Shown: positions 7,085-18,529 of the stretch, one piece after another | How positions within the stretch are numbered: position 1 is the stretch's first letter | How the letters are laid out: each line of letters begins with the position of its first letter | DNA from: DATKCT01 sp035513055 | GTDB lineage: Bacteria; Verrucomicrobiota; Verrucomicrobiia; Verrucomicrobiales; DEV007 | Direction of reading: 5' to 3' | Length of the DNA: 26,557 nt | Assembly: GCA_035513055.1 (NCBI GenBank) | Contig: DATKCT010000055.1 | Span: forward strand, 1-26,557 | Position numbers and translations under genes: made by a program | The notes under the pieces: model-generated | Told to the model about the DNA's origin: nothing | What the model saw: only the letters and a program-made list of their open reading frames with translations | Databases searched by the model: none

Positions 7085-7603
7085 ATTTTTATCGAGCTGG
7101 AAAACATAGTCAGAAACTAACACCTGGCCATCAGGATAGGAAGCGGGCTGAACTCTAACGAAACCAAGCCGGGCAAGGAGCCCTATGGATCGGACATTTT
7201 GCTGATCCGTGGTGGCAAACACTGTCGTAACTCCAAACTCCGTAAATAAAGTATGCAACGCCAACACGGAAGCCTCGCGAGCCAGTCCCAAGCCCCAGAA
7301 CGACGTACCCAGGACGAACGCAAAATCCGCCGTGCCGGCCGGGTGGATAGTGGCTTGGAGATATCCGACGTATTGGCTGTTATCAAGCCGACGAATCGCC
7401 CAGTTGAGCCATTGCTGTGACTCGTCGGGTGAATTCCGAGACTCCAGACTCTGGTAGCGCGTTGCCAGAGCGCCAACCGAGACGGGCGGCTTGTCTGAAA
7501 TGAATTGGTAAATCTGGCGGTCGGCCAGCAACGGAAACAATTCCACGGCGTGAGCCGCAGTCAGCGGTTCTAGCTGGGTTCGGCCTGTTACGAGCAAAGT
7601 CAC
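7079..7603 (-). CDS. GNAT-family N-acetyltransferase (RimJ/RimL type, cassette gene)
   Basis: A 174-residue GNAT acetyltransferase, which moves an acetyl group from acetyl-CoA to an amine. Visible features: 'LEPLTAAHAVELFPLL' at the N-terminus, as in RimJ/RimL-type members; the acetyl-CoA loop region 'FWGLGLAREAS' (about 102-112), a variant of the QxxGxG/A motif; and the C-terminal 'DQQNVRSIGLLARLGFVRV' (about 133-151), which is the conserved 'N..S..l..k.GF' block. It starts at GTG 7603, only seven bases after a GTTAGGC core (minus strand, 7617-7611), and its stop TAA lies in GCCTAAC (7084-7078). This is how integron cassette genes are packed. Acetyltransferases are frequent cassette cargo. 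The substrate is unknown; antibiotic or toxin acetylation is possible but not shown. Confidence 0.88.
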   Translation of the reverse strand: MTLLVTGRTQLEPLTAAHAVELFPLLADRQIYQFISDKPPVSVGALATRYQSLESRNSPDESQQWLNWAIRRLDNSQYVGYLQATIHPAGTADFAFVLGTSFWGLGLAREASVLALHTLFTEFGVTTVFATTDQQNVRSIGLLARLGFVRVQPASYPDGQVLVSDYVFQLDKNA

Positions 7604-7610
7604 TGAAAAC

Positions 7611-7617
7611 GCCTAAC
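7611..7617 (-). other. GTTAGGC core (R'-type) ahead of the acetyltransferase
   Basis: On the minus strand GTTAGGC lies directly before the acetyltransferase start and fits the attC/attI core consensus GTTRRRY. No matching R'' core or inner arms were found at 7618-7760, so the preceding site is eroded or is an attI-like junction. Confidence 0.5.
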
Positions 7618-8277
7618 AGGTTAATTGAGCAGTACGCTGCATAAGAAAGGAATTATGCCGCACGCTGCATAACTCCTACAAAGGCAGCCCTGGGCGGTTC
7701 GTGGGGTGGAGGGGTGCACGGGCGAATCCTAGGCCCTCCGGTGGGAGATTCCAAGAGAATTTCCTCAACCCAAAAGAGGCCCACCTTGTCATGGGCGAAC
7801 CAAGGGACTCAGGGCTCCCCCCTGGCCGCCCCCTGAGGTGTCGGTAGATCGTCGTTGTGGAGATATGGACGTGACGTGTAGGGGGTCCCCCTAAAGGAGG
7901 CCGGTGTAGAGCTGCCCGCCGGAGGGGCGTCGCCCCGCGGTGGAGAATGCATGGGTGTTCAGAAGAACACTATGACGAAGTATGAGCACTCGTATGGGAG
8001 CTTGAAGCTCGTGGGTGCATGGAGCGACCACCTGCCAGACAGCACTCGCCTTATGCCGAGGTCCACTCGGGGCCGGGCCTGGTATCGGGGCCGATTCCAA
8101 TCGTCCACTACTCGACCGCCAGGCCGATCTTGACCGCCGTTTCGGCCTTCCGCATGATAGGGAGCGAGGGAACAATGACGGGCACCAGGGGGGTACCCCG
8201 AACAGCGGGGCGGCTTCCTCTGAACCAGAGGGCTCGAGGACAAGGCTCCGGTGGAGGAATCCAAATCGTAGAGGAAA
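7618..8277. other. Hairpin-rich region without a recognised gene
   Basis: About 660 bases with no ORF that looks like a protein in either strand. At 7634-7644 and 7662-7672 ACGCTGCATAA occurs twice in direct orientation with GCATAA/TTATGC arms between (7639-7658). Further on there are compact hairpins: TAGGGGG / CCCCCTA at 7879-7893 and GGGGCG / CGCCCC at 7924-7936. A 60-codon ORF from 7951 and others here have no protein character. It may hold the promoter of the downstream gene and debris of earlier insertions. Confidence 0.5.
7879..7936. repeat. Two adjacent G/C hairpins
   Basis: TAGGGGG-T-CCCCCTA (7879-7893) and GGGGCG-T-CGCCCC (7924-7936) are each near-perfect palindromes around a single central base. 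They lack the T tract expected for a simple intrinsic terminator. Confidence 0.45.
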
Positions 8278-9267
8278 GTGGGAGGCGTGACCGGTATCGG
8301 GAGGGCCAAACAGCCGCGAGCAGGCAGGATGCGGAGGACTGTAATCGCCACGGCGCTGGTGGGGATCGTCGTGGGAATCTTCCTGCTTGGTGGCGGATGG
8401 AAGTGGGGATGGTTCGGCGGGAAAGGGACGGCGGAGGAAATGGTGTTCGACCTGGGCAACGGAGTGGAGTTGACCCTCTGTTGGTGTCCCCCTGGGAAGT
8501 TTTTGATGGGCAGCCCGGCGACCGAAGCGGGGCGGCGAGAGGATGAAGTCCAGCATGAGGTGACGCTGACCCGGGGATTCTGGATGGCGAAGACGGAAAC
8601 GACCCAGGCTCAGTGGAAGGCGCTGATGGGGGACAATCCGAGTCATTTTCAAGGCGACCGGTTGCCTGTGGAGAGCGTGAGCTGGGACGAGTCAAAGGCC
8701 TTTGCCGCTACGTTGACAGAGCGGCTCCGCCAGGAGGGTAAGCTTGAGCCAGGATGGAAGTTTCGTCTGCCCACCGAGGCGCAGTGGGAATACGCCTGCC
8801 GGGCTGGGACAACCACGGCGTATTACACGGGAGACGGAGAGCAAGACTTAGGGAGGGCGGGTTGGTATGAGGGAAATTCCCGCAGTAAGCCGTCGAAGTT
8901 TAAGGAATGGTTCCGAAGACTGCCCCTCGTTGGGGGTTGGATTAGAGGCGGATCCATGAGCGTCCCCGTCCTCCAGTCCGTGGGCGGCAAAGCAGAGAAC
9001 GCGTTCGGGTTGCAGGACATGCATGGAAGTGTGTGGGAATGGTGTGAGGACTGGTTTGCGCCCTATCCTCAGGGGAGGCTGGTCGATCCCACAGGGCCCC
9101 CGTCCGGACCCGCCCGCGTGGGCCGCGGGGGTAGTTGGGGCCTCTCGGCGGGGGTCTGCCGCTCGGCCTCCCGCAGCGGGCTCAGGCCTGAGGGCTCAAG
9201 CGGCAATCTTGGCTTCCGGGTGGCCGTGGTTCCCGGTCCGGCGATGGAGCCAATGCCGCAAGAGTAG
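8278..9267 (+). CDS. Membrane-anchored formylglycine-generating-enzyme-like (SUMF1/FGE-sulfatase domain) protein
   Basis: A 329-residue protein: a basic start, one transmembrane helix (about 21-40), then an FGE-sulfatase/SUMF1 domain (about 55-316). Family blocks are clear: 'CPPGKFLMGSP' (70-80), 'FWMAKTETTQAQWKALMG' (101-118), 'LPVESVSWDESKAF' (129-142), 'RLPTEAQWEYACRAGT' (163-178), 'NAFGLQDMHGSVWEWCEDW' (241-259) and 'RGGSW' (283-287). The catalytic cysteine pair of true sulfatase-activating FGE is not complete: the end reads 'GLSAGVCRSASRS' with only Cys294, so a different activity is likely. A segment of about 30 residues (about 204-233, 'KPSKFKEWFRRLPLVGGW' onward) interrupts the usual 'N...PVGGK.pNAFGL' spacing. 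The start is uncertain: GTG 8278, GTG 8287 (with GGGAGG just before) or ATG 8329. Stand-alone gene; role unknown. Confidence 0.85.
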   Translation: MGGVTGIGRAKQPRAGRMRRTVIATALVGIVVGIFLLGGGWKWGWFGGKGTAEEMVFDLGNGVELTLCWCPPGKFLMGSPATEAGRREDEVQHEVTLTRGFWMAKTETTQAQWKALMGDNPSHFQGDRLPVESVSWDESKAFAATLTERLRQEGKLEPGWKFRLPTEAQWEYACRAGTTTAYYTGDGEQDLGRAGWYEGNSRSKPSKFKEWFRRLPLVGGWIRGGSMSVPVLQSVGGKAENAFGLQDMHGSVWEWCEDWFAPYPQGRLVDPTGPPSGPARVGRGGSWGLSAGVCRSASRSGLRPEGSSGNLGFRVAVVPGPAMEPMPQE

Positions 9268-9990
9268 GGTGGGCCTCAGGGCGACCCCAAGTCACGCTAC
9301 CAAGTCATCCGCGCGTCCTTCGGAGGGCCCGGCCACCGCATCGACCCTAACCGCCGCACTCGTTGATCCCCTCTCGGCCGTGGGCTGCCGGCTCGAAAAG
9401 TCCCGTCCGGTCCACCTTTACATGCAGCGACCCGCAAGGCCGGCGCGGGACTTACAATGGCGAGACGGCTGACCGGTTTTCACCCGAGAGACCCGGTGGA
9501 CAGCGGCTCCTCGTCTGGCTGCTCGATATCGAAGGGCGGGCAGGTACAGGATTCTTTCGATACCCACCGGCCGGTTGGACCAGCTTTCCCGACAACCGTA
9601 TCGAGGTTCCTGGAAAACGCGGGTGTCTGCTGCCAGCCAGTGCGTTGGGAGGCGCCTTGCGGCCGGGGGGCGCCCAAGAGGGGTGGCAGCCGGAAAATCT
9701 GTATCCAGTTTGTATCCACTTTTGCTGCTCCAAGTTGCGCTTTTTCGCGCTTTCCTGCCCTTTTAGGGGTCCCTGGTTCGCCGACATCTCTGATTCGTAA
9801 ATTACTCAGAAGCAATAGATTACGAGATATTTCAAGGACTCTGAGTAGATAAAAGGGGACAGGCGGGACGCCTGCCCCTACGTGGGGCCGCAAGAGTTCG
9901 TGGTCAGGTGTGCCCGCGCCCCGGTAAGGAGCCCATCGTGGGGCGGTCACTCCTGCTCCGCCGCTGAGCCGCGCCAAATCGCGGGCAGGA
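9268..9990. other. Long stretch with no supported gene
   Basis: About 720 bases. ORFs here (for example 9363-9800 plus) have no domain, start signal or coding character that I trust. The stretch 9690-9850 is richer in A/T and contains TGTATCCA twice (about 9701 and 9712). A REP-like hairpin lies at 9854-9879. No tRNA fold or tmRNA tag was seen. Confidence 0.5.
9854..9879. repeat. REP-like hairpin
   Basis: Arms AGGGG-(A)-CAGGCG and CGCCTG-CCCCT around a GGA loop, with one bulged A. From memory, 'ACAGGCGGGACGCCTG'-type palindromes are scattered between genes in several Verrucomicrobiota; this copy lies in a gene-free stretch. Confidence 0.6.
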
Positions 9991-10254
9991 TCAATACGTC
10001 AACATAAGCCAAAGCTTCACCACCCGGTCCTCGAGGTCCTCAGGAAACCCAGGAGAAAACTGCAACTCGACCTCGTTGTGTCTCTTCATGCCGTAGATGA
10101 AGCCTCGGCGAATCGGATGTTTCCGGAAGATCTTCTCGCAGTTCCGGAAAAAATGCCGTGGAGCCCGCCCCCAAACCACGGTCATGGTTTCGCCGCGGAT
10201 CTCGATCGCAAACCACGAGCGGCGAAAGACCCGTCTGAACCAGTGGTCGAGCAT
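9991..10254 (-). CDS. Small DUF3634-like protein
   Basis: An 87-residue protein. ATG 10254 is chosen because GGAAGACGAGG lies immediately upstream on the minus strand and because a longer frame (to 10377) would overlap the oxidoreductase gene with no domain gain. The pattern 'IRGETMTVVWGRAPRHFFRNCEKIF' then 'GFIYGMKRHNEVELQFSPGFPEDLEDRV' matches my recollection of DUF3634 proteins, in which a short beta-rich unit has a conserved 'G.....G..P..F..nc..I' and 'l.FS...P....qR'. It begins 34 bases after the stop of the oxidoreductase and is probably co-transcribed. The family assignment was not checked by search; function unknown. Confidence 0.6.
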   Translation of the reverse strand: MLDHWFRRVFRRSWFAIEIRGETMTVVWGRAPRHFFRNCEKIFRKHPIRRGFIYGMKRHNEVELQFSPGFPEDLEDRVVKLWLMLTY

Positions 10255-10288
10255 GCCTCGTCTTCCGCTCGCCTCGCCGTCCGGCGCC

Positions 10289-11677
10289 TCAGATTCCAGC
10301 CACTTCCCAACCGTCCCGGTAGCTGCGGCGCAGCAACGATTCCACTTCCGGCGCGTTCGGAATGCGCATCCCGGCATGATCCCATTCCAAGAGTTGTCCG
10401 GGACGCCGGATGGCCACCGTCCCCAGGAGAATGGCTTCCGTCATCGGACCGGAATGCAGGAAGTGCGTCTCCGTCTTCTCCCCACCCAGGCAGGCGTCTG
10501 CGAAATGATGGTAATGATTTCTCGGCTCGAACTCGGGCCGGGGAACGCCTTGAAACTTGTCCCGCGGCAACAGCAACGGACCCGAAGTGTGGGGCAACAG
10601 CAATGCTCCCTCCGTGCCAATGACCATGGCGGCCTCACCAGGATAGACTTCACCGGGATAGAGAGCCTGGACCTCTTCCGGAGGATAGATCAAGCCGTCG
10701 AACCATTCCACGGTCAGCTCGTCGCCCTCGGTCATCTCGTTACCCGGAAAAATCCAGACAATATGGTCGCTCTGCGGCCAGGTGTCCCGTCTCCGGGCGG
10801 GGTCGTCCCGCCAAGACTCCTGCACCTGGGCCACCACCGACTTCGGCGCGGTCAGATTCAGTCCCTTCCACACCGCATCAAAAATGTGGCATCCGATGTC
10901 GCCGCTCCACCCCGTTCCGAAATCCTGCCAAGCGCGCCAAAGGGTGGGGTGATAAATTCCCGGCGAGAACTCCCGCGCCGGCGCCGTTCCTAACCACAAA
11001 TCCCAGTGCAGGGATTTGGGCGGAGCTTCTCCTTTCTCCGGCCGGGGCCCCGGCAAGCGGTAAGTCTCGATGGCGTTGGGACGATTCGAACAGAGCACCA
11101 CTCTGCGGACCTTCCCAACCACACCGTCCCGCAGGTGTCGCACCGCCATCCGGTCGCCAAACCCCGAGGCGTGCTGCGTGCCCAGTTGCGTGATCACCCC
11201 AGTCTGCCGTGTGGCCTCAGTCAAGGCCCTCACTTCCGCCACGTCGTGACACATCGGTTTCTGGCAATAGACATGCTTGCCAGCGCGAATCGCGTTCAAG
11301 GCGATCGCCGCATGCATGTGGTCGGGCACCGAGACATTCAGGGAATCGATCTTGTCCCCCTCCTTTTCCAAGAGTTCGCGCCAGTCCGTGTAAGTCCGCG
11401 CTCCCGGAACCGCCTCCTTGGCTTGCGCCAACTTCTCCTCATCGACGTCGCACAGCGCCACCACCTGCGTCTTGGAATGTTCGAGGAAATTCTGCAAATC
11501 GCCCCAACCCATTCCACCCACGCCGATACAGGCGTGCTGCAACTGGGCATTCGGCGACTCCGATCGCAGCACTGCCGGAAACCAAAGCGGAGAAGTGGCC
11601 GCTGCGGCGCCGCCCCGCAAAAAGCGGCGGCGGTTGGGTCCTGGAACAGCGGGGTGGGGAGAAAAGGGATCGTTCAT
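10289..11677 (-). CDS. Tat-exported Gfo/Idh/MocA family oxidoreductase
   Basis: A 462-residue NAD(P)-dependent oxidoreductase of the Gfo/Idh/MocA family; members act on sugars, inositols or glycan parts. A twin-arginine signal occupies the N-terminus ('NRRRFLRGGAAAA', about 15-27), so it is exported folded with cofactor. The Rossmann motif is 'IGVGGMGWGD' (51-60), followed by 'VALCDVD' (73-79). The family's EKP motif appears as 'CQKPMCHDVAEV' (138-149), with QKP in place of EKP. The C-terminal half has 'GTGWSGDIGCHIFDAVWKGL' and 'NHYHHFADAC', usual in the large Planctomycetes/Verrucomicrobia paralog set. No Shine-Dalgarno; ATG 11677. A small DUF3634-like gene follows at 34 bases. The substrate cannot be read from sequence. 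Confidence 0.92.
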   Translation of the reverse strand: MNDPFSPHPAVPGPNRRRFLRGGAAAATSPLWFPAVLRSESPNAQLQHACIGVGGMGWGDLQNFLEHSKTQVVALCDVDEEKLAQAKEAVPGARTYTDWRELLEKEGDKIDSLNVSVPDHMHAAIALNAIRAGKHVYCQKPMCHDVAEVRALTEATRQTGVITQLGTQHASGFGDRMAVRHLRDGVVGKVRRVVLCSNRPNAIETYRLPGPRPEKGEAPPKSLHWDLWLGTAPAREFSPGIYHPTLWRAWQDFGTGWSGDIGCHIFDAVWKGLNLTAPKSVVAQVQESWRDDPARRRDTWPQSDHIVWIFPGNEMTEGDELTVEWFDGLIYPPEEVQALYPGEVYPGEAAMVIGTEGALLLPHTSGPLLLPRDKFQGVPRPEFEPRNHYHHFADACLGGEKTETHFLHSGPMTEAILLGTVAIRRPGQLLEWDHAGMRIPNAPEVESLLRRSYRDGWEVAGI

Positions 11678-11836
11678 GGTCTAAGAAAGGTCGGCCTCAC
11701 TTAAAGACGGACCCGGAATGAAAGCAAGACCGGCGGCGATCCTGCAAAGTGCCGCGAAACTCGAAGGCCGCGCGGCTTCGAACCGGCGAGGCCAAGCCCG
11801 AAGTCAGCACCCCCAACTGCCTCGGCCCAAGGGGCG

Positions 11837-12376
11837 TCAACCCTTCTTCCACTTCGCCAGCGCTCCGCCGGCGTCCGCGGTCAGGTCGCCCCGGCCATCC
11901 CGCGTGATCTCCTTCCCGTCGGCGCCGATAATGACCAGCGTGGGAATCGATCGGACCCCATACCGGTCCGCCAGTTCTTGGCGCGCCTCTCCCTCGAAGT
12001 TCACCGCGGGAAACTTCATCCCGTAACTCTTCATATAGTCCTTCAACTCCTTGTCGTCTTTGTCGAAGCTCACAAAGACGATCTCGAACTCTTTGCTGTT
12101 GGCGTCGCGAAACTTCACCAGGCCCGGAGTGAAGGCCTTACATGGCGCGCACCACTTGGCCGAGAAGTAGAGACCCACGGTCTTGCCCTGCAACGCCTTC
12201 TCCCGTCTGACGTTCTTGCCCTCCGCGTCGACCAAGTTCTGAGGAAGGAAGGCCAGTCCCTCGCCAGCCTTTTCTTCGGCCGCCGACGATCCGGAAAGGA
12301 TAGGCAGGCCGGCGAGAGCAAGGATCGCCAGACCGCCGGAGAAAGTCCGCATGATGGAGATATTAGGGCGTTTCAT
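11837..12376 (-). CDS. Secreted thioredoxin-like (TlpA/nucleoredoxin-type) protein
   Basis: A 179-residue protein from ATG 12376: a signal peptide or membrane anchor ('SGGLAILALAGLPILSGSSA', about 12-31), then a thioredoxin-like domain with the redox motif 'WCAPCK' (Cys76 and Cys79), 'EIVFVSFDKDDKELKDYM' and the cis-Pro loop 'GVRSIPTLVIIGADGKEI'. The 'FSAKWCAPCKAFTPGL' and 'FPAVNF' blocks are typical of nucleoredoxin/tryparedoxin-like reductases, which keep periplasmic thiols reduced or reduce disulfides. The frame extends to 12541, but those 55 residues lack protein character and would run through the metH control region. ATG 12352 is an alternative start. It is divergent from metH with a 222-base gap. 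Confidence 0.88.
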   Translation of the reverse strand: MKRPNISIMRTFSGGLAILALAGLPILSGSSAAEEKAGEGLAFLPQNLVDAEGKNVRREKALQGKTVGLYFSAKWCAPCKAFTPGLVKFRDANSKEFEIVFVSFDKDDKELKDYMKSYGMKFPAVNFEGEARQELADRYGVRSIPTLVIIGADGKEITRDGRGDLTADAGGALAKWKKG

Positions 12377-12535
12377 AGCATTTAAAATGTACACGGAGTT
12401 TGCGCCAGAGCAAAGGCGGGATCCGGGGCCGCCAACGGTAAGGCGCTTGCCTATGCGCCAACGGGATTTCAGAGGGCAGGTATTGAAGGGGAACGGGCTT
12501 CCCCGGTCTCGCCCAGGCCGGTGCGAACAACCCAT

Positions 12536-12563
12536 CAACATATCGTGATAAGTTCATATGTTG
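12536..12563. promoter_or_regulatory. Palindromic operator candidate upstream of metH
   Basis: CAACATAT (12536-12543) and ATATGTTG (12556-12563) form a perfect 8-base inverted repeat with a 12-base spacer, and a second small palindrome TATC-GT-GATA (12541-12550) overlaps the left arm. It is A/T-rich in a GC-rich background and ends 35 bases before the metH start. ArsR-type SahR regulators of methionine-cycle genes in other bacteria use ATATC/GATAT-like operators, so a similar regulator is plausible. No regulator gene is in the window. Confidence 0.5.
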
Positions 12564-12598
12564 CTTGCGCCGCCCCGGTCCCGTCCTAAGGTGCCAAT

Positions 12599-16543
<3,945 letters not shown>

Positions 16544-16567
16544 CAAGAAGACATGCGACACACGGCC

Positions 16568-18469
16568 CTACGGATACACCCTGACCCGGTAATGCCGCAG
16601 AAGGTCTTCGCTCACATCCGTGTAACTCACGGTCTGCCCGGTCGCGGTCACAGAGAAGGAACGGACCCAGCTCTGCAGATCCGGCGACGTCTCAATGACA
16701 TAGGTCACCGCAGGACGCGCCGGCCAAGTCAGCCGGACTCCTCCGCTGGCCGCCGGTTGGATCGCCAGGATTGCCGGAGTGGGGTGCTTGCGCAACACCC
16801 GGATGAATCCTGAATCGTTCGTCGTCAGGAGCAGCGAACCGTCCGGCGTCAACCGCACATCATAGCATTGACTCATGATGGCGGTTTTGCTCGCGTAAAG
16901 CTCCGCCAAGGTCGCGCCGTCGCCGTTTCGCACGTTCCCCGCGCCGGTTCCCTCGAGCAGGATCCGCGCGATGGCGTCTGATCCCACATGCCAGATACGA
17001 CCTCCCCCTTTCGTGCCGATGACATACGACCCGTCGCCGAGCCACCGCGCGGCTCGCGGCTCCGAGAGGCGGGTGTCCACCGCCGGCAGGTCCAACCCGA
17101 AGCGGTCTCCTCCCGCCACGACCCGCTTGCTCCCGTCAGCGGACACGAGATAGACCTGCTCTCGTTCCATATCCACGGCCAACATCCGGATTTCCCCGCC
17201 GGAGTCATCGACATCGAGATGTCCGACATTGCGAAAACCTGAGGCGAACGTTTCGATGGCGTCCGGTTGATCGCGGCGCCAGCGGCGGATTACTCTTCCG
17301 TCGCCATAGACCAACTCGCTTTCGTCCTTACTAACCCACAATCCGCGTCCGCCCACGATCCCATCCGGGGCCGTCGCCACCGTGGTCAACATCCCCTCGG
17401 CATCGATCTTCCGCACCCGCCCGTTTCCCTGGTCCGTGATATAGACCGTGCCGTCCTTGAGCAGGAAAATTCCCATGGGCTGATCCAGAAGGCGTTCGAG
17501 GGCTGGTCCGTCGCCGTCGAACCCAGCGTCGTTCATCCCGGCCACGGTGTGGATGGAGCCGTCCGGATCGATCCTGCGAATGGCGTGCGCGTAGGTATCG
17601 GCGACGAAGACGCTCCCCCGGCGGTCTGCGGCCGACGCATTGGGCCGCGACAGCTCCGCTTCCAACGCCGTCTTCCCTTCCATCCGGGGCTTCCAATAAT
17701 CCTGACGTTCCAACTCGACCCCTGCTCCCCCGATGGTCTCCAATTGATCGAAGGACAAAGTCAACCTCTCCAGGCTCGAGAGAGGTTCGTATTCGATCAC
17801 CAGGACCGGGCGCAGGTCCGGGTCTTGCCCTTCCCGGCTCACGAAACAAACCAGGCTGTTGGCCGCGCCTTCGTTTCCGAGCAGAATCCAGCCGAAATTG
17901 AGGTCGGGACGCGCCGCCACGCGCTGCACTTCCAACATGAAGGATTGGCCTCCAAAAACATAGGTCCCATTAGGACCGGACTGGGCCACCGCCAGAGCGT
18001 TCTGTGCGGCCAAATCCCCGCCCGGCTCTTCCCACGGCGTGCGCTCCTCCTCGTCCAAGCTGAAAAAACGGTGCCGCCAAGTGACGTCTCCCCTCCGCGC
18101 GTCTTCAGCGATGAGCTTGCCGGCGGGAGCCGTGGGGCCTTCGTTCCACGATGCCGCCAGCGGAAACAGCGCCGCGTTTCCGACGCCCAAAGCCACCGTC
18201 AGACGCAACTGCGCCGAAGTGATCCGCGAGCCGGCTGGCACCGCTCCATCCACGGCGAAGCGCATCACACTCCTGGCGATCGCGCTTCCCGTGTCCACGC
18301 CCACGAAGAGAAACTCGCCCGCCCCGTTCGCCAATTCCTGCGCGGCACTTCCGGCGATCAGGGTGGCGTCGAACTGGGCCGGGATGACCACTGTTTCTCC
18401 CAAGGAACTCTGCGCAACCGTCCCCGCCAGGACCATGGAGCAGAGAAGGGAACGAAGCAGCACGATCAT
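16568..18469 (-). CDS. Secreted DNRLRE / NHL-repeat (SMP-30-like) protein
   Basis: A 633-residue exported protein. Signal peptide about 1-24. Residues about 26-235 look like a DNRLRE/CBM96-type beta-sandwich: 'ARSVMRFAVDGAVPAGSRITSAQLRL', 'WNEGPTAP' and 'GWILLGNEGAANSLVCFVSRE' followed by 'RPVLVIEYE'. Residues about 275-530 are NHL/beta-propeller repeats ('VFVADTYAHAIRRIDPDGSIHTVAG', 'VYITDQGNGRVRKIDAEG', 'GGGRIWHVGSD'). Residues about 545-633 form a C-terminal module with 'YVIETSPDLQSW' and 'HYRVRVYP', a pattern I associate with secreted Verrucomicrobiota proteins. It begins 60 bases after the ftsH stop on the same strand, so co-transcription is possible though the functions look unrelated. 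Likely extracellular or periplasmic binding protein; ligand unknown. Confidence 0.82.
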   Translation of the reverse strand: MIVLLRSLLCSMVLAGTVAQSSLGETVVIPAQFDATLIAGSAAQELANGAGEFLFVGVDTGSAIARSVMRFAVDGAVPAGSRITSAQLRLTVALGVGNAALFPLAASWNEGPTAPAGKLIAEDARRGDVTWRHRFFSLDEEERTPWEEPGGDLAAQNALAVAQSGPNGTYVFGGQSFMLEVQRVAARPDLNFGWILLGNEGAANSLVCFVSREGQDPDLRPVLVIEYEPLSSLERLTLSFDQLETIGGAGVELERQDYWKPRMEGKTALEAELSRPNASAADRRGSVFVADTYAHAIRRIDPDGSIHTVAGMNDAGFDGDGPALERLLDQPMGIFLLKDGTVYITDQGNGRVRKIDAEGMLTTVATAPDGIVGGRGLWVSKDESELVYGDGRVIRRWRRDQPDAIETFASGFRNVGHLDVDDSGGEIRMLAVDMEREQVYLVSADGSKRVVAGGDRFGLDLPAVDTRLSEPRAARWLGDGSYVIGTKGGGRIWHVGSDAIARILLEGTGAGNVRNGDGATLAELYASKTAIMSQCYDVRLTPDGSLLLTTNDSGFIRVLRKHPTPAILAIQPAASGGVRLTWPARPAVTYVIETSPDLQSWVRSFSVTATGQTVSYTDVSEDLLRHYRVRVYP

Positions 18470-18529
18470 GGGCCCTGGAGACTTGCAGGACAGGGGGCTT
18501 TTACGGAAAAGGGAACGCCTGGCCTGAAC

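Noticed and set aside
9363..9800. 145-codon plus-strand open frame in the gene-free stretch
   Set aside because: No start signal, no domain and no sustained codon bias; several overlapping frames are equally open because of GC content.
12377..12598. SAM, SAH or cobalamin riboswitch upstream of metH
   Set aside because: The conserved cores I know for these classes were not recognised; the A/T-rich palindrome fits a protein operator better. A covariance-model scan would settle it.
18470..18529. Terminator between ftsH and the NHL gene
   Set aside because: Only a weak CTTTT/AAAAG pair is present, with no stable GC stem followed by a T tract on the minus strand.
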